Assembly: GCF_015776785.2 (NCBI RefSeq) | Contig: NZ_LFMD02000002.1 | Span: 2,058,176 to 2,122,175 of the forward strand | From: Kitasatospora sp. SUK 42 | GTDB lineage: Bacteria > Actinomycetota > Actinomycetes > Streptomycetales > Streptomycetaceae | DNA: 64,000 nt | Reading direction: 5' to 3' | Part shown: positions 42,362-50,579 of the stretch, piece by piece | Position numbering within the stretch: the stretch's first letter is position 1 | How the letters are laid out: the number at the start of each line of letters is the position of its first letter | The notes under the pieces: generated by a model | Seen by the model: the letters and a program-made list of their open reading frames with translations, nothing else | The model's database searches: none | What the model was told of the DNA's origin: nothing | Program-made: the position numbers and the translations under genes

Positions 42362-43159
42362 ATGGCTGCGCTACCTGAGGGCACACCCTGTTGGGCCAAC
42401 GCGACGGTCACCGACCTGGAGGGCGCCAAGGCCTTCTACGGTGACGTCCTCGGCTGGACCTTCGGCGAGAGCTCGTCGGAGTACGGCACCTACACGCGGG
42501 CGTTCTCGGACGGCAAGGCGGTGGCCGCACTCGTGCCGCCGACGCCCGGCCGGCAGGCGAACCCCGCCTGGTGCCTGTACCTCGCCTCGCCGGACGCCGC
42601 CGCCACCGCCGAGCGGATCCGCGGCAACGGCGGCGAGGTGGTCACGGGGCCGACGCAGGTCGGCGACTTCGGCACGATGGTGCTCGCCAAGGACCCGGGC
42701 GGCGTCGAGTTCGGCGTCTGGCAGGCCGGGAGCCACAGCGGCTTCGAGCGGCAGGACGCGCCCGGCGCGTACAGCTGGGCCGAGGTCATCACCCGCGAGC
42801 CCGCGAAGGCCGACGCCTTCTTCCCGGCCGTCTTCCCGTACGGCGTGCGGAAGATGGACTCGGAGGAGGTCGACTACCAGCTGTTCCAGGTCGGCGACCG
42901 GCCGGTGCTGGGCCGGATGAGCGCGGAGGGCGACGTCCTGCCGCCCGAGGCGCCCTCGTACGTGAGCGTCTACTTCGGGGTGGACGACACCGACGCGGCG
43001 ACCGAGCGGGTGACGGAACACGGCGGCACGGTGTACTTCGGGCCGATGGACAGTCCGTTCGGCCGGTTCGCGGCGGTCGGCGACCCGCAGGGCGCGGGCT
43101 TCGCGCTCATCGACCCGGGCCGGGCGGTGGGCGAGCGGCCGAGGACGGTGGACGTCTGA
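42362..43159 (+). CDS. VOC-family (glyoxalase/dioxygenase-like) protein, two modules
   Basis: The 265-residue protein holds two VOC modules (about 8-125 and 138-258), seen in ANATVTDLEGAKAFYGDVLGW and SWAEVITREPAKADAFFPAVF. Metal-ligand residues are not obvious in every expected position. Substrate unknown. The stop overlaps the DinB-like gene start (TGATG). Confidence 0.85.
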   Translation: MAALPEGTPCWANATVTDLEGAKAFYGDVLGWTFGESSSEYGTYTRAFSDGKAVAALVPPTPGRQANPAWCLYLASPDAAATAERIRGNGGEVVTGPTQVGDFGTMVLAKDPGGVEFGVWQAGSHSGFERQDAPGAYSWAEVITREPAKADAFFPAVFPYGVRKMDSEEVDYQLFQVGDRPVLGRMSAEGDVLPPEAPSYVSVYFGVDDTDAATERVTEHGGTVYFGPMDSPFGRFAAVGDPQGAGFALIDPGRAVGERPRTVDV

Positions 43160-43659
43160 TGGGGGAGCGCGAGGAATTCGTCGAGACCCTGGGCAAGCAC
43201 CGCGGCCTGCTGCGGCGCACCGTCCGTGACCTCACCGACGAGCAGGCGGCCCGGCGCACCACGGCCAGCGAGCTCTCCCTGGGCGGGCTGATCAAGCACG
43301 TGGCCGCGGTCGAGGCGATCTGGACGCGGTTCATCACCGGGGGCGCGGAGGCGATGCGCAGCGGCGGAGGGGGCAGCGGCGGAGAGGACTGGGCGGAGCA
43401 GTTCCGGATGGCGGAGGGCGAGACGCTGGCCGGGCTGCTCGCCGAGTACGAGCGGGTGGCGCGGGAGACCGACGAGCTGGTCCGCGGCCTGCCCGACCTC
43501 GACCTCGCCCACCCGCTGCCGCCGGCGCCCTGGTTCGAGCAGGGGGCGAGCTGGTCGGCCCGGCGGGTGCTGCTGCACCTCATCGCCGAGACCGCGCAGC
43601 ACGCCGGGCACGCGGACATCATCCGGGAGTCGCTGGACGGGGCGAAGTCGATGGGGTGA
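43159..43659 (+). CDS. DinB-like (DUF664) protein
   Basis: The 166-residue four-helix protein has metal-ligand His residues in LIKHVAAVEAIW and LLHLIAETAQHAGHADIIRE, the pattern of the DinB/DUF664 thiol-dependent transferases. It starts within the stop of the VOC gene, so the two are co-translated and may act in one detoxification step, perhaps with mycothiol. Confidence 0.88.
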   Translation: MGEREEFVETLGKHRGLLRRTVRDLTDEQAARRTTASELSLGGLIKHVAAVEAIWTRFITGGAEAMRSGGGGSGGEDWAEQFRMAEGETLAGLLAEYERVARETDELVRGLPDLDLAHPLPPAPWFEQGASWSARRVLLHLIAETAQHAGHADIIRESLDGAKSMG

Positions 43660-43680
43660 CCGCCCGCCCGGGTGCGTCAC

Positions 43681-43731
43681 GGTTCCACGTGCGGCACGGT
43701 GCCACGTGCGGCATGGTGCCACGTGCGTCAC
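43681..43731. repeat. Three tandem 17-bp repeats containing CACGTG
   Basis: GGTTCCACGTGCGGCAC, GGTGCCACGTGCGGCAT and GGTGCCACGTGCGTCAC follow each other without gaps. Each contains the palindrome CACGTG. They lie between two convergent genes. Confidence 0.8.
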
Positions 43732-43744
43732 TGCTCGGCGGGAG

Positions 43745-44476
43745 TCACAGTTCGACGCCGAGGAGTTCGCGCAGCGCCCGGCCGCCGTCCGGGGTGACCC
43801 GCAGGGCCCGTCCGGAGCCGATCCGCTCCACCCAGGCACGGTCCAGGGCGGTGCGGAAGAGCACCGCGCCCAGCGCCCCGCCGAGGTGGCTGCGGCGCTC
43901 CGTCCAGTCCAGGCAGCTGCGCACCACCGGGCGTCCGCCGGGGCGGCCGGCACGCGGTGGCAGCTCGATGGACTGCGCGGCCAGCCAGGCGTGGCCGCGC
44001 TCGGTGACGGCGAGCCCGGCCTCGGCGGTGACCAGACCGCGGGCGAGCAGCGCGTCGGCGACGGCCACGCCGAGCCCCCCGGCCAGGTGGTCGTAGCAGG
44101 TCCGGGCGCGGGCCTCGGCGCTCCGCCGGGTCGCCTCGCGCAGGTTCCGGGGCGCCGGCCGCCCCCCGTGGGAGGCCTCGGCGAAGGCGGTGAGGTCCTC
44201 CAGCAGGGTGGCGACGGCGGGCGTGGCCAGCCGGACGTAGCGGTGCCGGCCCTGCCGCTCCTCCGCCAGCAGTCCGCCCGCGACCAGCCGGGACAGGTGC
44301 TCGCTGGCCGTGGACGGTGCGACGCCCGCGGTTCGGGCGAGCTCACCGGCCGTCCAGGCGCGGCCGTCGAGCAGGGCGCTGCAGAAGACGGCACGGGTGG
44401 GGTCGGCGAGCAGGGCGGCGAAGGCGGCGAGGGCCGGGCCGCCGTGGTCCTGGGGCATGTCTCCATGATCCGACAT
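43745..44476 (-). CDS. ArsR-family winged-helix regulator
   Basis: The 243-residue protein has an ArsR-type winged helix (about 10-85): ALLADPTRAVFCSALLDGRA, TAGELARTAGVAPSTASEHL and GRHRYVRLA. A longer C-terminal part follows (DLTAFAEASHGGR onwards) that may bind a ligand. It faces the P450/DinB fusion gene across a 64-bp region with a 17-bp inverted repeat and is probably autoregulatory. ATG 44476 was chosen because it sits at the edge of that repeat in mirror image to the other start. Confidence 0.85.
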   Translation of the reverse strand: MSDHGDMPQDHGGPALAAFAALLADPTRAVFCSALLDGRAWTAGELARTAGVAPSTASEHLSRLVAGGLLAEERQGRHRYVRLATPAVATLLEDLTAFAEASHGGRPAPRNLREATRRSAEARARTCYDHLAGGLGVAVADALLARGLVTAEAGLAVTERGHAWLAAQSIELPPRAGRPGGRPVVRSCLDWTERRSHLGGALGAVLFRTALDRAWVERIGSGRALRVTPDGGRALRELLGVEL

Positions 44477-44477
44477 A

Positions 44478-44539
44478 CCGCCATGGTCGGCCCGGGACAG
44501 TTCGGCCGGGGCCGAAACGAGCCGGGCCGACGATGGCGG
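44478..44539. promoter_or_regulatory. Symmetrical divergent operator/promoter
   Basis: CCGCCATGGTCGGCCCG (44478-44494) and CGGGCCGACGATGGCGG (44523-44539) are inverted copies with one mismatch. Each arm ends 1 nt from a start codon, giving both genes the same leader. Confidence 0.65.
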
Positions 44540-44540
44540 C

Positions 44541-45908
44541 ATGAGCGAATCCACGGCGATTTCGAAGGCGACTTCCACGGGGACTTCCACGGTGAGTCCG
44601 TCGCTTCCGGGCCATGAACAGGCCTTCTCCCGGTACGAGGAGGTGACCGCCGCCCTGGCCGATCCGGCGCTGGTCCCGCTGCCGGCCGAGCCCGGCCCGT
44701 ACGGCACGGTGGCCTGGCTGCGGGCCACCGTCGCCCGGTTCAGCGCGGGTGAGGCGCACGCCCGGCGCCGGGCGCTGGTGCTGGCCGACCTGGAGCGGCT
44801 GGACCCGGGTGCGCTGAGGATCCTGGCGGCGGGAGGTTTCGAGCCGGACGTACGGCTGCGGGTGGTCCGGGTGCTCGCGGCGGCGCTCGGGCTGGCCGAG
44901 CCGGAGGCCGTCGCCCGGGACGTCAGGGCGGTGGCCCGGGCGTACTTCCTGCCGGGGCCGGGCGGTGCCGAGCGGGGCGGTACCTCGCCCGGCGGTGCCG
45001 AGCGGAATGACGCCGAGGCGGACGCGGCGGTGGCCCGGCTGTTGCCCGCGATGGGTGACGCCGACGAGGAGACCGCGGCGAACCGGATCGGCCTGCTGGT
45101 CCAGGCCTGTGACGCCACCGCCAGCCTGGTCGAGCACGTCCGCCGCGGTACCGGCGGTCCGGCCGCCACTCTGTGGGACGACCCGCCGGTACGGACGATG
45201 CGCCGCGTCGCCGCCCGGGCGACCGAGGTCGCCGGGGTCGCCGTACCCGCGGGGGCGCACGTCCTGCTGGACCTCGCAGCCGCTCAGGAGCGGGACCGCG
45301 AGCCGGGCCGTGAGCCGCTGACCTTCGGCGCCCCGCCCCGGCTCTGCCCCGGCCGCGCGCAGGCCCTGGCCATCGCCGAGGGCATCCTGTACGGCGCCTC
45401 CGACCCGTCGGACGGGTCGACGCCGCCCGAGCGGGCCCTGGGGAAGGCCGAACTCGCCGCCCTGATCCCGGAGTCGATCGGCCACGTGCTCACCCTGGCC
45501 GCCACCTGGACGGCCTGGGACGGCCGTCCGATCGTCAACGCCGACGGACGAACCTACACGCCGCACAAGGCCGTTCGCCGCATCACCGACCATCTCCTCG
45601 ACCACCTGGCCGAGTTGGAGGCCCGGCTGGCCGGCGAGCCGACCGAGCCCGACCACTGGCACGCCTCCAACGTCACCACCCCGGCCGATCTGGCGCCCTT
45701 CACCGCCGCCGACCTGGACGAGGCGCGCAGCCGGCTCACCCGGATCGGACGGATCTGGGCCCAGCGGGTCGCCGCGCTGCCGGAGGAGCGGCTGGACGAC
45801 TCGCCGGGTACGGGCTGGAGCTTCCGGCAGATCGTCTGCCACCTGGCCGGATCGTCCGGCTACTACGCCGACTCCGTCGGCGCGTTCACGAAGGAGGAGA
45901 CCCGATGA
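44541..45908 (+). CDS. Reduced P450-like domain fused to a DinB-like domain
   Basis: The 455-residue protein begins with a Ser/Thr-rich segment. A shortened cytochrome P450-like part (about 25-285) follows: DDPPVRTMRRVAARATEVAG, VAVPAGAHVLLDLAAAQE and the haem-loop FGAPPRLCPGRAQAL with Cys269. A DinB-like part (about 290-455) comes next, with PHKAVRRITDHLLDHLAELE and FRQIVCHLAGSSGYY. The P450 part is some 120 residues shorter than a normal P450 and I find no ExxR motif, so catalysis is doubtful. The C-terminus overlaps the next gene by 4 bp (ATGA). Confidence 0.7.
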   Translation: MSESTAISKATSTGTSTVSPSLPGHEQAFSRYEEVTAALADPALVPLPAEPGPYGTVAWLRATVARFSAGEAHARRRALVLADLERLDPGALRILAAGGFEPDVRLRVVRVLAAALGLAEPEAVARDVRAVARAYFLPGPGGAERGGTSPGGAERNDAEADAAVARLLPAMGDADEETAANRIGLLVQACDATASLVEHVRRGTGGPAATLWDDPPVRTMRRVAARATEVAGVAVPAGAHVLLDLAAAQERDREPGREPLTFGAPPRLCPGRAQALAIAEGILYGASDPSDGSTPPERALGKAELAALIPESIGHVLTLAATWTAWDGRPIVNADGRTYTPHKAVRRITDHLLDHLAELEARLAGEPTEPDHWHASNVTTPADLAPFTAADLDEARSRLTRIGRIWAQRVAALPEERLDDSPGTGWSFRQIVCHLAGSSGYYADSVGAFTKEETR

Positions 45909-46696
45909 CCCACCCCGCCCCGATGACCCCGTTCGCCGCGCTGCACCACCGCCCCGGCCGCCCGCTGCTGCTCCCGAACGCCTGGGACCACGCCTCGGCC
46001 GTCGCCCTCGCCGCCGCGGGCCACACCGCGATCGGCACCACCAGCCTGGGCGTGGCGGCCGCCGCCGGGCTGCCCGACGGCGCCGCCGCCACCCGGGCGG
46101 AGACCGTACGGCTGGCCCGCCGGCTCGGCCGGGACGACTTCCTGCTCAGTGTCGACGTGGAGTCCGGGTTCAGCGACGATCCGGAGGAGGTCGCCGCCCT
46201 CGCCGTGGAGTTGGCGCGGGCCGGGGCGGTCGGCATCAACCTGGAGGACGGCCGGGCGGACGGCACGCTGGCGCCGTCCGCCCTCCACGCGGCGAAGGTC
46301 GCGGCGGTGAAGGCGGCCGTGCCGGAGCTGTTCGTGAACGCCCGTACCGACACCCACTGGTGCGGCCACGACGACCCGGAGGCGGAGGCCGTGCGGCGCC
46401 TGGACGCCTACCAGCAGGCCGGTGCGGACGGCGTGTTCGTCCCCGGACTGGCCGAGTCGGCGGCGATCGCCCGGCTGGTCGGCCGGGTGTCCGTCCCGCT
46501 CAACATCCTCTGGACGCCGACCGGTCCGGGCCTCGCCGAGCTGGCCGGGCTCGGGGTGGCCCGGGTCAGCCTCGGATCGCTGCTGTACCGGGCGGCGCTG
46601 GCGGCGGCGGTGGCCACGGCGGGCGCGGTGGCCGCGGGCGAGCCGGTCGGACCGGTGCCGGGTTACGCGGAGGTGCAGGCGCTGAGCGGGAGTTGA
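45905..46696 (+). CDS. Isocitrate lyase/PEP mutase family protein
   Basis: The 263-residue (beta/alpha)8 protein has LLLPNAWDHASAVALAAAGH, LLSVDVESGFSDDPEEV and GINLEDGRADG, the signature order of the PEP mutase/isocitrate lyase superfamily. Catalysis is by Mg-dependent C-C or C-P bond chemistry; the substrate is unknown. Translationally coupled to the P450-DinB fusion, so both may serve one small catabolic step. Confidence 0.85.
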   Translation: MTHPAPMTPFAALHHRPGRPLLLPNAWDHASAVALAAAGHTAIGTTSLGVAAAAGLPDGAAATRAETVRLARRLGRDDFLLSVDVESGFSDDPEEVAALAVELARAGAVGINLEDGRADGTLAPSALHAAKVAAVKAAVPELFVNARTDTHWCGHDDPEAEAVRRLDAYQQAGADGVFVPGLAESAAIARLVGRVSVPLNILWTPTGPGLAELAGLGVARVSLGSLLYRAALAAAVATAGAVAAGEPVGPVPGYAEVQALSGS

Positions 46697-46718
46697 CGCC
46701 CGTCGGGGCGGTCCGGGC

Positions 46719-47504
46719 TCAGCTGTCGCGTCGCGCGGCCCAGGCCGCCTCGATCCCGTCCAGGATCACCGAGATGCCGCGGGTGAAGCCGCTGTCCCGG
46801 CCCTCGTCGATCTCGGCCGGCACCTGGATGGTGTACAGCCGGTGCAGCCGCGGGTAGTCCTTGGCGGCCTCGATGACGGCGGGCAGCATCCGGTTCATGA
46901 ACTCCTGCTCGTCCTCGCCGCTCTTGTTCAGCGCGCTCAGCCAGGAGGCCTCCACGCAGGCGGTCCCGACGGTGTAGCCCATGATCGCGCTCATCGCGTC
47001 GTTGGCCTCGGCGAGTCCGAAGCCGGCGGCCTCCATCAGGGCCAGGCCGTCCTCGGAGATGCGCATCCAGTTGGGGCCGAAGTAGATCATCCCGGCGTCG
47101 CCGATCACCGAGACCATCCACGGGTGGCGCATGATGAGGGCGCGCATGACCTGGGCGCAGTCCATGAGGGCCGCGCGCCAGACCTTCGGGTCCTCGGCGC
47201 CCTCGGCCTGGGGGATCGACAGCTCGCCGAAGACCTGGTCGACGACCAGGGCGAGCAGTTCCTCCTTGTTGGCGACGTGGGTGTACAGCGAGGTCGCGCC
47301 GGCGTTGAGGCGGGCACCCAGCTTGCGCATGCTCAGCGCCTCGATGCCGTCGGCGTCCAGCAGCGCGAGGGCCTCGGCGACGATCTGGTCGCGGCTCAGG
47401 GCGGGCTGCTCGCGCCGCCGCTGCGGCCGGCTCCACGGCGACGTGACGGTCGGCTGCGAGCCGGTCCGGCTGTTCGTCGGGGCGTCCTCCGAATGGGCCG
47501 TCAT
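46719..47504 (-). CDS. TetR/AcrR-family repressor
   Basis: The 261-residue protein has a TetR helix-turn-helix (about 35-85): LSRDQIVAEALALLDADGIE, LSMRKLGARLNAGATSLYTHV. A helical ligand-binding domain follows. AAGGAGG lies 7 nt before the ATG. It faces the MFS gene and most likely represses it through the four palindromes at 47565-47633. Confidence 0.9.
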   Translation of the reverse strand: MTAHSEDAPTNSRTGSQPTVTSPWSRPQRRREQPALSRDQIVAEALALLDADGIEALSMRKLGARLNAGATSLYTHVANKEELLALVVDQVFGELSIPQAEGAEDPKVWRAALMDCAQVMRALIMRHPWMVSVIGDAGMIYFGPNWMRISEDGLALMEAAGFGLAEANDAMSAIMGYTVGTACVEASWLSALNKSGEDEQEFMNRMLPAVIEAAKDYPRLHRLYTIQVPAEIDEGRDSGFTRGISVILDGIEAAWAARRDS

Positions 47505-47564
47505 CAGACCCTCCTTCCACTTGCTCCCTCGTCCGGGTGCGGTCGGTCCAGCATAGGCCCGCGT

Positions 47565-47633
47565 CGCACACTGTGCGGCCTTGCGAACAGTGTGCGGCGT
47601 CCGTACAGTGTTCGGCGTGGCGCACACTGTACG
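47565..47633. promoter_or_regulatory. Four regularly spaced TetR operators
   Basis: CGCACACTGTGCG (47565), CGAACAGTGTGCG (47584), CGTACAGTGTTCG (47602) and CGCACACTGTACG (47621) fit the palindrome CGNACASTGTNCG. Start-to-start spacing is 19, 18 and 19 bp. Confidence 0.75.
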
Positions 47634-47708
47634 GCCGGGGGCTGTGGACGGTGGGCCCACGACGACCTCCGTACGGCTTCCGTGCGGCTCATCGAAGGGG
47701 GAATCGCG

Positions 47709-49226
47709 GTGGACCGTCACCCGCGTCGCTGGCTCATCCTGATCGTGCTCTGTCTCAGCAGCCTGGTGCTGGTGATCGACAACATGGTGCTCACGGTGTC
47801 CATCCCGCCGATCGCCGAGGACCTCAAGGCCGGCGCGCAGGACATCCAGTGGATCATCGACTCGTACATCCTGGTCTTCGCCGGGCTGCTGTTGACCACG
47901 GGCAGCCTCTCCGACCGCTTCGGGCGACGAAAAGTGATGATCATCGGCCTGGCACTGTTCGGCGCGGCCTCACTGGTGGCGGCCGTCGCCGACAGCCCGG
48001 GCCAGCTGATCGCCGGTCGCGTCCTGATGGGCGTCGGCGGCGCGCTGGTCATGCCCAGCACCCTGTCCATCCTGATCACCGTCTTCGACGACGAGGAACG
48101 GCCCAAGGCGATCGCCGCCTGGAGCGCGGTGGCCATGGTCGGCCTGGTCGGCGGCCCGGTGCTGGGCGGCGCGCTGATCGCGCACTTCTGGTGGGGCGCG
48201 GTGTTCCTGCTCAACGTGCCGGTCGCGGCGGTGGCCATCCTCGCCGCGGTCCTGCTGATGCCGGAGTCCAAGGGGCCGTGGCGCCGACCCGACCTTCCCG
48301 GCATGGTGCTGTCGATGGTCGGCATGACCGCCCTGGTCTGGTCGATCATCGTGCTGCCCCGGGACGGCTTCACCGATGTCAACACCCTCGGCGCGCTCGC
48401 CGTCGCGGTGGCCGCGCTGACCGGCTTCGCCGTCCGGCAGGTCCGCACCGACTCGCCGATGGTCCCGCTCATGCTGTTCCGCAACCGGGTCTTCACCGGC
48501 GCCAGCTTCTCGCTGGTCCTGCTCACCTTCGCGACCGGCGGGTTGATGCTGGTGCTCACCCAGTACGTGCAGTTCGTGCTGGACTTCTCGCCCACCGACA
48601 CCGGCCTGGCCTTCATCCCGCTGGCCATCGCCTCGCTGGTGTTCAACGCGGTCGGCGCCGCGTTCGGCAGGAAGGTCCCGGCCCGGGTGCTGACCTCCGT
48701 CGGCATGGTGATCATCTCCGCCGGGTTCGTCCTGCTGGCCACGCTCTCGGTCGGCGACGGCTTCGGCAAGGTCGCGGTGGCCATGCTGGTGCTGGGCATC
48801 GGCTCCGGCCTCGGCATGCCGACCGCCGCCAACGCGCTGATGGGCGCCATCCCCGGCGAGCACGCGGGCGTCGGCTCCGCGCTCAACGACACCATCCAGC
48901 AGTCCGGTTCCGCGCTCGGCGTGGCCATCCTCGGCACCGTGCTCTCCAGCACCTACACCGGCGCGATGCCCGCCGACGCCCCAGAGCCCGCCCGGCACGC
49001 CATCACCGACGCGCTCGCCGTCTCCGCCGCCACCGGCGACCACGCCCTGGCCGGCGCCGCCCGCGAGGCCTTCAACACCGCGACCTCCACCACCTTCACG
49101 GCGGGCGGCGTCGCCGTCCTGGCAGCCGCGGCGCTCACCCTGGTCCTGATGCGGGACCGGGCGAAGGGCGGCACGGAGGCGCCCGCCGAGCCCGCTGCCG
49201 AGTCCGCTGTCGAGGCGGCGGGCTGA
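47709..49226 (+). CDS. MFS drug exporter (DHA2, 14 TM)
   Basis: The 505-residue exporter has DNMVLTVSIPPIAEDLKAG in helix 1, motif A LSDRFGRRKVMIIGL and motif C VAMVGLVGGPVLGGALIAH. Fourteen hydrophobic segments are visible. The GTG has GGGGGA 6 nt upstream. It lies opposite the TetR gene with the operator array between, a typical substrate-induced efflux pair. The Ala/Glu-rich C-terminus is cytoplasmic. Confidence 0.9.
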   Translation: MDRHPRRWLILIVLCLSSLVLVIDNMVLTVSIPPIAEDLKAGAQDIQWIIDSYILVFAGLLLTTGSLSDRFGRRKVMIIGLALFGAASLVAAVADSPGQLIAGRVLMGVGGALVMPSTLSILITVFDDEERPKAIAAWSAVAMVGLVGGPVLGGALIAHFWWGAVFLLNVPVAAVAILAAVLLMPESKGPWRRPDLPGMVLSMVGMTALVWSIIVLPRDGFTDVNTLGALAVAVAALTGFAVRQVRTDSPMVPLMLFRNRVFTGASFSLVLLTFATGGLMLVLTQYVQFVLDFSPTDTGLAFIPLAIASLVFNAVGAAFGRKVPARVLTSVGMVIISAGFVLLATLSVGDGFGKVAVAMLVLGIGSGLGMPTAANALMGAIPGEHAGVGSALNDTIQQSGSALGVAILGTVLSSTYTGAMPADAPEPARHAITDALAVSAATGDHALAGAAREAFNTATSTTFTAGGVAVLAAAALTLVLMRDRAKGGTEAPAEPAAESAVEAAG

Positions 49227-49325
49227 GCCCGCGCCCCGACGGACCGGACGGCCCTGATCGCCCCGACCACCCCGGCTGCCTCGTGCGGCTCGTGTGGTCG
49301 GGGCCGTCGGCCTGTCCGGGGCGCG

Positions 49326-49331
49326 TAGCCT
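49326..49331 (+). promoter_or_regulatory. -10 box of a leaderless transcript
   Basis: TAGCCT ends 6 nt before the ATG at 49338. Confidence 0.5.
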
Positions 49332-49337
49332 TCGAGC

Positions 49338-50048
49338 ATGTCCACCGACTACGCGGAGCGCGCGTCCCGGCTGCCCGGTGCGGTGGTGTGGACGAAGGGC
49401 GCGGGCGCCGACAGCGGTGGTGGCGGCGCGGACGGGCTGGTGCTGCCGGACGGCTGCATGGACCTGCTGTGGACCGAGGGCCGACTGCTGGTCGCCGGCC
49501 CCGACACCCGGGCCTTCCGCCCCGGGCCCGGGCAGCGCGGACCGTGGGCGGGCGTCCGTCTCCGTCCCGGCGCCGCCCCCGCGCTGCTCGGAGTGCCCGC
49601 GCACGAACTGCGGGACCGGCGGGTCGACCTGGCCGACCTGCGGCCCGCCGCCGAGGTGCGGCGCCTCACCGAGCGGATCGACGCCGCGGCCGACCCGGCC
49701 GCCGCCCTGGAGCGGCTGGCGCTGCGCCTGGCGGCCGAGGCGCCGCCCGAGGACCCGCTGGTACGGGCGGTGGCCCGGGCGCTCGCTGCCGGGCACGGCG
49801 TCGCGGCGACGGCCGAGGCGGTCGGGCTCGGCGCCCGGCAGCTGCACCGCCGCTCGCTGGCCGCCTTCGGCTACGGTCCCAAGACGCTCGCCCGGATCCT
49901 GCGCCTCCAGCGCGCCCTCGGCCTGGCCCGCGCCGGCGTCCCGCTCGCCGACACGGCGGCCCGGACGGGCTATGCGGACCAGTCCCATCTGGCGCGCGAG
50001 GTGCGGGAGTTGGCGGGGCTGCCGGTGACGGTGCTGCTGGGGCCCTAG
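49338..50048 (+). CDS. AraC-family regulator (DUF6597-type sensor)
   Basis: The 236-residue protein has an N-terminal cupin-like sensor (about 10-100, [21 protein letters not shown]) and a C-terminal AraC domain (about 140-232). [20 protein letters not shown] and [20 protein letters not shown] match the AraC helices. A leaderless start is likely. No clear target; it is convergent with the VOC gene. Confidence 0.88.
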   Translation: MSTDYAERASRLPGAVVWTKGAGADSGGGGADGLVLPDGCMDLLWTEGRLLVAGPDTRAFRPGPGQRGPWAGVRLRPGAAPALLGVPAHELRDRRVDLADLRPAAEVRRLTERIDAAADPAAALERLALRLAAEAPPEDPLVRAVARALAAGHGVAATAEAVGLGARQLHRRSLAAFGYGPKTLARILRLQRALGLARAGVPLADTAARTGYADQSHLAREVRELAGLPVTVLLGP

Positions 50049-50054
50049 GCGTTT

Positions 50055-50459
50055 CTAGACGAGCGGCGCGAGGAGGTCGACCCCGTTGCCGTCCGGGTCG
50101 TGCACCACGGCGTACCGCTGGCCCCAGAAGGCGTCCCAGGGCTTCAGCTCCCCGTGGTGGCCGGCGCCGACCAGCTCCTCGTACACCGCGTCCACGTGCG
50201 CCGGGCTCTGGCAGCGGAACGCCAGCGCCGTACGGCCGCCGCCGGTCGGAGGGCGCCAGGCGGGGTGGAAGGAACGGATGGTCGCCTCCGTGTCGAGCAC
50301 CAGGAGCAGCCCGCCGGGCAGCTCGGTCTCGACGTGCGGCTCGCGCTCGGAACCCTCGGGGAAGACGAGTCCGAGCCGCCGGTAGAAGGCGATCGAGGCG
50401 GCCATGTCGGAGACGACGAGGCCGATGAAGGCGAGCTGCGGTGCGGGTGTGCTGTTCAT
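50055..50459 (-). CDS. VOC-family protein (single module)
   Basis: The 134-residue protein starts LAFIGLVVSDMAASIAFYRR and has DAFWGQRYAVVHDPDGNGVDL, the standard VOC pattern. Substrate unknown. TACCGT lies 7 nt before the ATG, so the mRNA is probably leaderless. Confidence 0.88.
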   Translation of the reverse strand: MNSTPAPQLAFIGLVVSDMAASIAFYRRLGLVFPEGSEREPHVETELPGGLLLVLDTEATIRSFHPAWRPPTGGGRTALAFRCQSPAHVDAVYEELVGAGHHGELKPWDAFWGQRYAVVHDPDGNGVDLLAPLV

Positions 50460-50466
50460 GGCCGCC

Positions 50467-50472
50467 ACGGTA
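50467..50472 (-). promoter_or_regulatory. -10 box of the VOC gene
   Basis: Read on the minus strand, TACCGT ends 7 nt before the ATG at 50459. Confidence 0.5.
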
Positions 50473-50579
50473 GGCGGCGGCCGGGCGGGCGGTCTTGAAG
50501 GAATCGGACATCCGCGGGCGGGGTGCGGACCGCTCGGGTAGCGTCCGGGTGGTTCGAACACCCGAACGGAGGACGATCA

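Noticed and set aside
43681..43731. CRISPR array
   Set aside because: The 17-bp repeats have no spacers between them and no cas genes are near. No CRISPR array was seen in the window.
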